A stretch of DNA of 8,314 bases. Source: DTU064 sp045588245 (GTDB taxonomy: Bacteria; Bacillota; Clostridia; Oscillospirales; CAG-272). Positions 1-5,880 of the stretch are shown piece after piece. The stretch's first letter is position 1, and every line of letters starts with the position of its first letter. The notes below the pieces were generated by a model. The model searched no databases. It worked only from the letters and a program-made list of their open reading frames with translations, and was not told the DNA's origin. Made by a program: the position numbers and the translations under genes. The stretch covers positions 1 through 8,314 of the forward strand of contig JAZNDW010000013.1 in the NCBI GenBank assembly GCA_045588245.1, given 5' to 3'.

Positions 1-120
1 AATCTTTCACTGTTTCCCGAAAATTTACAAAATTTTTCTTCCACTTATATTTTACCATACGGCAGTGGCACAAGTAAACTATCGGATATCACAAATCTCA
101 CGCGCCGTTTTTGTGCGATT

Positions 121-150
121 AAAACAAAAGCCTCCCGAGGGAGGCTTTTG
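121..150 (-). terminator. Intrinsic terminator of the ABC transporter gene
   Basis: A perfect 12-bp inverted repeat (CAAAAGCCTCCC at 125-136 and its complement at 139-150) lies 17 bases beyond the transporter's TAA stop. Read on the minus strand, the hairpin is followed by TTTT and then AATC, which is the usual rho-independent form. The plus-strand side has only a broken T-run, so the element serves mainly the minus strand. Bases 1-120 further left are AT-rich and hold no gene I can support. Confidence 0.88.
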
Positions 151-167
151 CAATATTTTATTTACGT

Positions 168-3100
168 TTATTCCGTGCGGAGTGCGATTACGGGGTCCTT
201 TTTTGCCGCCAAACGAGCAGGTATAACTCCTGCCGTCAGTGTCAGCAGCATTGAAATGACGACGAGCGCAACACCGCCCTGCCACGGCAAAATAGCGCGC
301 AGGTTGTTGATGTCCGTCAGTGACTGGACGATAAAGTTGATCGGGATACATAAGAATAACGTCATACCGATACCGATCGCACCCGATGCAAAGCCGACGA
401 TGAGCGTTTCTGCGTTGAAAACGCGGCTGATGTCGCGCTTCGATGCGCCGATCGAACGGAGGATACCGATCTCCTTCGTGCGTTCGAGAACCGAGATATA
501 AGTGATAATTCCGATCATTATAGAGGATACGACGAGCGAGATGGCAACAAATGCGATAAGCACGTACGTGATCGCGTTCAATATCGTTGTGATCGAGGAC
601 ATAAGGAGTGCTACGTAGTCCGTATACGTGATCTGATCTTCTTCTGCAACGTTATCGTTGTACGCTGTGATAATGTTCGCTATTTCGTCCTTATCGGCGA
701 ATGTCGAAGCATAGATGTATATAGCCGAGGGCGAATTTTTATCTACAACGCCGAGCAGATCAAGATTTTCATCGTATGTCGATTCGGACACGTTCGACGG
801 AATATGGTTTTCATAGATATAAAGATTATTTTCCGCGGTGAGCTCCATTGCGTCGAGCATGGCGGCGAGCTGTTCTGCCGACATTGCGCCGAGCGTCGTT
901 TCGATCATTGCCGCGTATTCTTCCATCGCTTTTGCAATCATCATATCACGCACATACCCGAAGAGCGTTTCATCGGGGATGTCTGCGAGCATGGATTCGT
1001 ATTCGGGATACTCAGCCTTTACCATCATTTCAATGGTTGCACGGTCAAGGCCTGCAAGCTGTGCATCAACCTGAGCAGAGATGTACTCCTCTGAGGGGAT
1101 CGACATCAAAGCTGTATAAATTACCGCTTTCTCGGCAAGTGTTGCCGCGGTCAGATATTCCGTTACGGCTTCTGCAATCTCTTCGTCCGTAGGTTCTGCG
1201 GCATCTTCATCAGGGAATACAAGTCCCGTGATAACGTCAACGTCGGGATTTGCAAGCTGCTCTTTGACGATCTCGCGCTCTGCGGTTTCGTCAATGAGGT
1301 ATTCGGTCAGTGCCGTCGTGTATCCGATGCCCGTGGCCATCGCTGTGGAAAGCGCGTCCTCATTAACTCTGACGATCGCTGAGATCTTGATTTCGGTGCT
1401 GTTGCCGAAAACGGTCTTTACGCCGAGTTCAGTCGCGGACAGATCGATATACGTACCTGTTGTCGGGTCCTTCTTATAGAGGTCAGACGGAAGAACGACT
1501 TTCATCGTTCTTGCTGCGATCTCCTCAAATGTCCAGGGGCCGTTATCGTTTGTGATCTCCTCGCCCTTGTTCATGGCAAGGAACGCATCGGACATTTCCT
1601 CTGACGTGACAAGACCGAGTGAATAAAGCACAAGGTCGTTGATCTCGTTGTTGTGTCCGACAATGAGCACAACTTCGTTATATTCCGTCGGCCAATCGCC
1701 CCAGAGAACGTCATACTGCTTCGTGAGAAGCTCCGAAACGAGTATTTTTTCTCCGTTCTCCGTGAAAGTTTCTTCTCCGTCACCCGCAGGGAGCATTTCC
1801 TGCCACACTGTGAGTCCCGAATACATCGAAAGCGCCATGGAGTTTGAGCCGAAAAGCTCGGATGTTGAATTTGAATCAGAACCTGCAACATTCGACATCA
1901 TATCTTTTATCATCGTTACGGCGTCTGCCTTTACGATGTCGCCGTTTTTGTTTTCAACGTAGATATCAAGCGGCACGCTATAGCTGTATCTGATCGAGCT
2001 TGCGTAATCCGAAAGCGGTGTTTTTCCGTCCGCATCTTCTTTCATTAAATAATCGCGGAAAGCGGAAAGATTGTTTTTCGTCGTTTCGATATCTTTCATT
2101 GAGTTCATCAGGTCGTACATCGCTGTGTTCGTGTAAACGTACGTTGCGAGTTCTTCCTCTGTCCGAGAGTGTCCACCACCCTCTTCTCCGTCTTCGTCGG
2201 TGTTGTTCATAGCTTGAAACATACTGCCGATATCGACGGATTCCGCCTGAAGCGTGATCGGATACGACGAGAGCGTGTCTTCCTGAACTTGATTGATATA
2301 GGTTTGAATACCGTTTGAAAGCGCAAGGATCAGTGCGATGCCTATAATACCGATAGAACCCGCAAACGACGTCAGAAGCGTTCGCGCCTTTTTCGTCATA
2401 AGGTTGTTTTTCGAAAGCGAAAGCGCTGTCATGAAGCTCATGGACGTGTGCTTATCGTATTTTTCTTTCTTTTTGCGCTTCGGTTTGGGAGCCGCTTCGG
2501 TTTCAGATTCGGCTTTATCCGCCGACACATAAGGTGATGTGTCATCGGTGATCTCGCCGTCCATCAGGCGTACGATTCGCGTTGCATACGTTTCTGCAAG
2601 CTCGGGGTTGTGCGTAACCATGATGATGAGTCTGTCCTTGGATATTTCTTTTAAGATATCCATGATCTGTACGCTCGTTTCGGAATCGAGCGCTCCCGTC
2701 GGCTCATCCGCCAGAAGGATCTCCGGATCGTTCACGAGCGCGCGTGCGATCGCGACGCGCTGCATCTGTCCTCCCGACATTTGATTCGGCTTTTTATGAA
2801 GCTGATCGGAAAGTCCCACCTTTTCAAGAGCTTCCGTTGCGCGGCGACGGCGTTCCGCTTTTGAAACGCCCGAAAGCGTAAGTGCAAGCTCGACGTTCGA
2901 GAGCACGGTCTGGTGCGGTATGAGATTATACGTCTGGAAAACGAAGCCTATTGAATGATTGCGGTACGTATCCCAGTCGGCATCGTCAAAATCGTCGGTG
3001 TGTTTACCGTTGATGATAAGATCGCCCGACGTATAGCGGTCAAGTCCGCCGATGATATTGAGCATCGTCGTTTTTCCGCAGCCCGAATGGCCGAGGACGG

Positions 3101-3203
3101 CGACAAATTCGCTTTTGCGGAACTCGATGCTGATACCGTTCAACGCACGAACCGTCGAATCGCCGACACCGTAATCCTTTGTTATATTTTTTAGCTGTAG
3201 CAA
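168..3203 (-). CDS. ABC transporter, fused ATPase and FtsX/MacB-type permease
   Basis: This is a 1011-residue fusion of an ABC ATPase and a MacB-like (type VII) permease. Residues 1 to about 225 carry Walker A GHSGCGKT (38-45), the Q-loop Q90, signature SGGQ (143-146), Walker B ILLADE (162-167) and the H-loop H198. A basic linker (about 240-250, KPKRKKKEK) leads to a first membrane helix at about 281-299. An extracytoplasmic domain of about 570 residues follows, then three helices near 879-903, 932-954 and 976-992. The SVLERTKEIGILRSIGAS stretch between the last helices is the classic FtsX cytoplasmic motif. The start is TTG at 3203: AGGA lies 7 bases upstream and the next residues (LQLKNITKDYG) match the usual family beginning. 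An upstream in-frame ATG at 3269 is in the promoter and would add 22 unlikely residues. Family members use ATP to drive conformational work across the membrane (peptide or antibiotic export or resistance, lipoprotein handling, or signalling); the substrate here cannot be told. It is a single-gene unit. Confidence 0.93.
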   Translation of the reverse strand: MLQLKNITKDYGVGDSTVRALNGISIEFRKSEFVAVLGHSGCGKTTMLNIIGGLDRYTSGDLIINGKHTDDFDDADWDTYRNHSIGFVFQTYNLIPHQTVLSNVELALTLSGVSKAERRRRATEALEKVGLSDQLHKKPNQMSGGQMQRVAIARALVNDPEILLADEPTGALDSETSVQIMDILKEISKDRLIIMVTHNPELAETYATRIVRLMDGEITDDTSPYVSADKAESETEAAPKPKRKKKEKYDKHTSMSFMTALSLSKNNLMTKKARTLLTSFAGSIGIIGIALILALSNGIQTYINQVQEDTLSSYPITLQAESVDIGSMFQAMNNTDEDGEEGGGHSRTEEELATYVYTNTAMYDLMNSMKDIETTKNNLSAFRDYLMKEDADGKTPLSDYASSIRYSYSVPLDIYVENKNGDIVKADAVTMIKDMMSNVAGSDSNSTSELFGSNSMALSMYSGLTVWQEMLPAGDGEETFTENGEKILVSELLTKQYDVLWGDWPTEYNEVVLIVGHNNEINDLVLYSLGLVTSEEMSDAFLAMNKGEEITNDNGPWTFEEIAARTMKVVLPSDLYKKDPTTGTYIDLSATELGVKTVFGNSTEIKISAIVRVNEDALSTAMATGIGYTTALTEYLIDETAEREIVKEQLANPDVDVITGLVFPDEDAAEPTDEEIAEAVTEYLTAATLAEKAVIYTALMSIPSEEYISAQVDAQLAGLDRATIEMMVKAEYPEYESMLADIPDETLFGYVRDMMIAKAMEEYAAMIETTLGAMSAEQLAAMLDAMELTAENNLYIYENHIPSNVSESTYDENLDLLGVVDKNSPSAIYIYASTFADKDEIANIITAYNDNVAEEDQITYTDYVALLMSSITTILNAITYVLIAFVAISLVVSSIMIGIITYISVLERTKEIGILRSIGASKRDISRVFNAETLIVGFASGAIGIGMTLFLCIPINFIVQSLTDINNLRAILPWQGGVALVVISMLLTLTAGVIPARLAAKKDPVIALRTE

Positions 3204-3210
3204 TGGTTTT

Positions 3211-3216
3211 TCCTCG
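3211..3216 (-). promoter_or_regulatory. Ribosome binding site that sets the TTG start
   Basis: On the minus strand CGAGGA lies 7 bases before TTG at 3203-3201. No ATG or GTG with comparable spacing is in frame, so this site decides the start of the transporter. Confidence 0.75.
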
Positions 3217-3218
3217 TG

Positions 3219-3240
3219 TTGTATTATTAGAATAATACAA
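3219..3240. promoter_or_regulatory. Perfect palindrome, candidate repressor operator
   Basis: Half-site TTGTATTATT and its exact complement are separated by 2 bases, giving a 22-bp palindrome. It lies between the promoter -10 box (3240-3245) and the ribosome binding site (3211-3216), over the expected transcription start. A dimeric repressor bound here would block initiation. The shape resembles operators of GntR/YtrA- or TetR-type regulators of ABC transporters, but no regulator gene is in the window, so the binding protein is unknown. As RNA it would form only a weak AU hairpin, so a DNA site is the better reading. Confidence 0.6.
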
Positions 3241-3269
3241 TGATACGATATAAATAGCCGCTTTGTCAA
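3240..3269 (-). promoter_or_regulatory. Sigma-A-type promoter of the ABC transporter
   Basis: On the minus strand a perfect TTGACA (3269-3264) is followed after 18 bases by TATCAT (3245-3240), five of six to consensus. The expected start of transcription, near 3233, falls inside the palindrome, giving a leader of about 30 nt before the TTG start. Confidence 0.65.
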
Positions 3270-3393
3270 GAATTTCCGATGTTAGTTATCTATGAATTTG
3301 CATATTATTAATATTTGGTACGGGCGCTTCACAGAATATCGAAAATTTGGTGTGCGTTGTAGCGGTAAAAGGACATAATTTGTCTGTTATTAC

Positions 3394-3422
3394 TTGCTCC
3401 GTGTCGTGAAAATCAGTATAAC
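3394..3422 (+). promoter_or_regulatory. Possible promoter of the xylanase gene
   Basis: TTGCTC (3394-3399), 17 bases and TATAAC (3417-3422) give a plausible sigma-A promoter about 50 bases before the xylanase start. The region is AT-rich and has other TA-rich hexamers such as TATACT at 3429-3434, so the exact choice is uncertain. The rest of the divergent gap (3270-3393) shows no clear feature apart from a short GACA/TGTC inverted repeat at 3372-3384. Confidence 0.35.
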
Positions 3423-3470
3423 ATTCACTATACTTTATATTGTAGAATACTATTATCAAAGGAGCACATC

Positions 3471-4454
3471 ATGAGCGAAATTTTGTCCATATCCGAAAAA
3501 TACCGTGACTTTTTCCGCGTCGGCGCCGCCGTTAATCCGTATTCTTTAGCAAAATACGGTGAGCTGATAGCGAAGCACTATAACTCACTTACATGTGAAA
3601 ACGAGATGAAGCCCTCCGTCGTCCATCCCGAGCGCGGCAACTACCGATTTGCCCCCGCCGATACCGTTGCGGATTTTGCACGCAAACATTCGATTCCGAT
3701 GCGCGGACACACCTTCGTGTGGCACGGGCAGACGCCGCCGTGGTTTTTTGAGTCCGCAACGCGCGAAAGCCTTACAGAAACGCTCACAGATCACATAAAA
3801 ACCGTTGGCGACCGATATTCCGACGTCATCTACGCGTGGGACGTTGTGAACGAAGCCGTCAACGATCACGCGGAAGGCGGTGTGCTCCGTCGCCACACGC
3901 CGTACCTGCCCATTCTCGGTGAGGATTATCTATACGACGCATTCGCGCTTGCCAAATCGATTTTGCCCGACGGCACCGAGCTCGTTTACAATGACTATAA
4001 CGAATGCGTACCCGAAAAGCGCGCACGCATTCTTGAGGTTATAAAAAGCATTAACCGCAACGGCACTCTCGTCGACGCGATCGGTATGCAGTCGCATTGG
4101 CGCACGAACAATCCCGATCTTGACACCGTCAAGGAAACGATCGAGCTTTACGCTGCTACGGGATGCAAGATACACGTAACGGAGCTTGACGTTTCGATGC
4201 ATCTATGGAATGAACCTGAGGGCACGGTTTGGGAAACACCTGAAAAGATCGAGGCACACGCCAAGTATTACGGCGACATTTTCAAAATTTTCCGCGAATA
4301 CCACGACGTGATCGAATGCGTGACGCTTTGGGGCGTCACAGACGGTACGTCATGGCTTAACGGTTTTCCCGTTAAAAACCGCCGTGACTCGGCGCTGCTT
4401 TTCACTGACGACGGCGAGGCGAAAGAAGCGTACTACAGAATAATGGATTTTTAA
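3471..4454 (+). CDS. GH10 endo-1,4-beta-xylanase, apparently cytoplasmic
   Basis: This 327-residue protein is a single GH10 (beta/alpha)8 catalytic domain that hydrolyses internal beta-1,4 bonds in xylan or xylo-oligosaccharides with retention of configuration. Family motifs appear in order: TCENEMKP (41-48), HTFVWHGQTPPWF (80-92), WDVVNEAV with acid/base E128 (123-130), GMQSH (205-209), HVTELDVS with nucleophile E238 (235-242) and LWGVTDGTSW (286-295). Both catalytic glutamates and the -1 subsite residues H80, N127, Q207 and H209 are present, so it should be active. The length equals the bare catalytic domain. There is no signal peptide, membrane helix, carbohydrate-binding module or dockerin, which fits the intracellular GH10 enzymes that trim imported xylo-oligosaccharides. 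The ATG has AAAGGAG 6 bases upstream. It is monocistronic and divergent from the transporter, with its own terminator. No other xylan-utilisation gene is in view. Confidence 0.96.
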   Translation: MSEILSISEKYRDFFRVGAAVNPYSLAKYGELIAKHYNSLTCENEMKPSVVHPERGNYRFAPADTVADFARKHSIPMRGHTFVWHGQTPPWFFESATRESLTETLTDHIKTVGDRYSDVIYAWDVVNEAVNDHAEGGVLRRHTPYLPILGEDYLYDAFALAKSILPDGTELVYNDYNECVPEKRARILEVIKSINRNGTLVDAIGMQSHWRTNNPDLDTVKETIELYAATGCKIHVTELDVSMHLWNEPEGTVWETPEKIEAHAKYYGDIFKIFREYHDVIECVTLWGVTDGTSWLNGFPVKNRRDSALLFTDDGEAKEAYYRIMDF

Positions 4455-4459
4455 TATGC

Positions 4460-4492
4460 AAAAAAGCGCGAACACAGTTCGCGCTTTTTTTG
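4460..4492. terminator. Bidirectional intrinsic terminator between convergent units
   Basis: A perfect 14-bp stem (4460-4473 with 4477-4490) has a 3-base loop ACA. It has A6 on the left and T6 on the right, so both strands read as a GC-rich hairpin followed by a U-tract. It ends the xylanase transcript 6 bases after its TAA stop and also the leftward lipoprotein operon. Confidence 0.93.
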
Positions 4493-4507
4493 TTTGGTTG
4501 ATTTGAT

Positions 4508-4567
4508 TTATCTTCTTCTCTTCTTGCCTACCGCAACGGTGGCGAATGACTCCCCAAATCTTAGCAT
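4508..4567 (-). pseudogene. Orphan carboxy-terminal tail, likely gene remnant
   Basis: On the minus strand this reads MLRFGESFATVAVGKKRRR and TAA, just before the shared terminator. Its ATG overlaps the TGA of the lipoprotein gene by one base (TGATG), so translation as a 19-residue peptide is conceivable, but it has no ribosome binding site of its own. The ending (FATVAV then a KKRRR cluster) resembles the tail of the partial gene at the right edge, which has FATVA, AVAVV and a final KKRRK. The reading frame is closed a few codons further upstream, so this is most simply the displaced end of an older surface-protein gene. It is GC-richer (26 of 50 bases, 4511-4560) than the lipoprotein gene beside it. 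Confidence 0.45.
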
Positions 4568-5145
4568 CAGTACGGCAAAGTTGACTCCATCATTTCAATA
4601 GAAATGGACATAACTTCATCTTCGAGTGCGAGTGCTTTCAGTGCTTCAATGTCGATCTTTTCGTATTTGATATGTAACAAAAAGTCCTTCCCTCCGCTTG
4701 CATAATCAACATTGTAAACGGGCTCTTTATTTGAATAATCTATTATATCCAACAGCTCTTCGCATCCCTGACTGTTAAAATAAACAACAATTTCGATTTC
4801 ATCGAAATCGTCATCCGCGTGTCTGATAAGATAGTTGATAGCGTTTATCAGCGACACATCATCGTCAACATCAAATTTTTCGCCTCCCGGCTTTTTTACA
4901 AAAAATTTCGAATAATCGCACGAGGTGCCAGGGTCGGAATATTCATCGGGCAATGGAATCTGATAACAGCTATCCTCCGCAGTTTCGGTTTCCCCGTCAA
5001 GTGTATCCGTTGACGTTTCATTCTCTATAACATCCGTGAAATCAAAGGTATCTTTTGTCACATCATCTAATGTCGCATCATCGGAGGCACACGCACACAA
5101 AGACAGAATCAAAAAAATCACAAGTGTTAATGCAAGTTTTTTCAT
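4567..5145 (-). CDS. Small acidic lipoprotein, function unknown
   Basis: This is a 192-residue exported protein. Residues 1-19 form a lipoprotein signal peptide (MKK, a hydrophobic core, then LCAC) with C19 as the most likely lipidated cysteine. Residues 20 to about 90 are acidic and Ser/Thr-rich and look like a disordered spacer. About 93-187 looks folded: a helix (VSLINAINYLIRHA), a strand (EIEIVVYF), a further helix and strand, then IDIEALKALALEDEVMSISIE. This last pattern, a helix placing a 'live/dead residue' strand, is reminiscent of protease propeptide/inhibitor (I9-like) domains, but that likeness is weak. The ATG at 5145 is chosen over an upstream one at 5172 because a perfect AAGGAGG sits 5 bases before it and the signal peptide begins there. 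It is last in the operon, 35 bases after the preceding lipoprotein gene. Confidence 0.82.
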   Translation of the reverse strand: MKKLALTLVIFLILSLCACASDDATLDDVTKDTFDFTDVIENETSTDTLDGETETAEDSCYQIPLPDEYSDPGTSCDYSKFFVKKPGGEKFDVDDDVSLINAINYLIRHADDDFDEIEIVVYFNSQGCEELLDIIDYSNKEPVYNVDYASGGKDFLLHIKYEKIDIEALKALALEDEVMSISIEMMESTLPY

Positions 5146-5150
5146 AAGTA

Positions 5151-5157
5151 CCTCCTT
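5151..5157 (-). promoter_or_regulatory. Strong ribosome binding site for the last lipoprotein
   Basis: The minus strand reads AAGGAGG, TACTT, ATG: a full anti-16S match at 5-base spacing. It fixes the start at 5145 and excludes the longer reading frame starting at 5172. It is much stronger than the site before the preceding gene, so this second lipoprotein may be made in excess of its neighbour. Confidence 0.85.
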
Positions 5158-5180
5158 GTTAATCCGAACCACTTCGCTCG

Positions 5181-5861
5181 CTAAGTTTCGTAATTTGTCA
5201 AAAAGAAAGCATCAAATTTTAAGTATCCATCCTCACGAATCAAACTGAAAGTATGTTCAACACTTCCGGAAGGTGAAAGTTCATCATCCAACACTTCTGT
5301 TGAAATATGTATTTCTGCCTGATCTTCATCCATGGAAAAACTGAGATACTTATCGTCTCCAACGTAAATATTTGAGCTTAACACCCCGCCGTCTGTATAG
5401 GTCTTTCCCTCATGTTCGACGAATCTTACAGTCTCTGAAAGCAACTCGTCAATGCAATGATCGGTGAAATACATTTTGAGAAGAGAAAGAAAGATTTCGT
5501 AATCTGAGTACCTTTCCTCAGTTACACGATAGTACGTCACTCCGTCGATTTCCACACCGTCGTTGTAGTCACAATCAACGCCTCCGCTTACCAAAAGTGA
5601 CAGCATTCCTTTTGCTTCAAAATACATCTTTTCGGCAGAAGTGTCGTCCAACGTCGCGTATTGATTATCATCTGAGAGATCCTGTGTCTCTGACGTATCA
5701 GTAACTTTATTGGCAGTTTCCGTTCCATTCAGTTTCGGCGTATCCTCCTCCTCGACAGTTATATCGGTGTCATTGTCAATATGATCATCAACAACAGAAC
5801 AGCCACCACAGCAAATCAAAGAGCTGATCAATACTATTAAAACAAATAATACTCTGCGCAT
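5181..5861 (-). CDS. Lipoprotein resembling IseA-type DL-endopeptidase inhibitors
   Basis: This is a 226-residue lipoprotein. Residues 1-21 are a signal peptide (MRR, hydrophobic core, ICCGGC). The lipobox is loose and C21 is the best guess, C17 or C18 being alternatives. About 22-70 is an acidic Asp/Thr/Glu-rich spacer. Residues about 75-222 look like an IseA/cystatin-like domain: GVTYYRV (107-113), a helix with YFTDHCIDELL (131-141), VRFVEHEGKTYTDGGV (145-160), a long strand region, and a closing SLIREDGYLKFDAF (206-219). In Bacillus IseA blocks NlpC/P60 cysteine endopeptidases at the cell wall, so an inhibitor placed next to a papain-like C39-type peptidase makes sense. The assignment is by pattern only and would need a profile or structure match. 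The start ATG has GGGGGA upstream, a weak site. The gene begins 19 bases after the peptidase stop, so the two are surely co-transcribed. It ends in TAG. Confidence 0.7.
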   Translation of the reverse strand: MRRVLFVLIVLISSLICCGGCSVVDDHIDNDTDITVEEEDTPKLNGTETANKVTDTSETQDLSDDNQYATLDDTSAEKMYFEAKGMLSLLVSGGVDCDYNDGVEIDGVTYYRVTEERYSDYEIFLSLLKMYFTDHCIDELLSETVRFVEHEGKTYTDGGVLSSNIYVGDDKYLSFSMDEDQAEIHISTEVLDDELSPSGSVEHTFSLIREDGYLKFDAFFLTNYET

Positions 5862-5880
5862 AAATCCCCCTATTAACTTG

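Noticed and set aside
10..45. AT-rich partial inverted repeat (GAAAATTT ... AAATTTTTC) at the left edge
   Set aside because: It is imperfect and low in complexity; without the adjoining sequence it cannot be told from ordinary AT-rich spacer.
79..351. A 90-residue minus-strand reading frame at the left end
   Set aside because: It overlaps the transporter's conserved carboxy terminus and its terminator in another frame, and has no ribosome binding site or recognisable features.
804..1192. Plus-strand reading frames of 78-114 residues opposite the transporter
   Set aside because: They are antisense shadows of a well-supported coding sequence, with low-complexity Ser/Arg/His content and no initiation signals.
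3204..3269. The longer transporter reading frame with ATG at 3269
   Set aside because: It would lie inside the -35 box, has no ribosome binding site, and adds 22 residues foreign to the ATPase family.
3585..4202. Minus-strand reading frames opposite the xylanase
   Set aside because: The xylanase strand carries all GH10 motifs; the opposite frames have no ribosome binding sites or family features.
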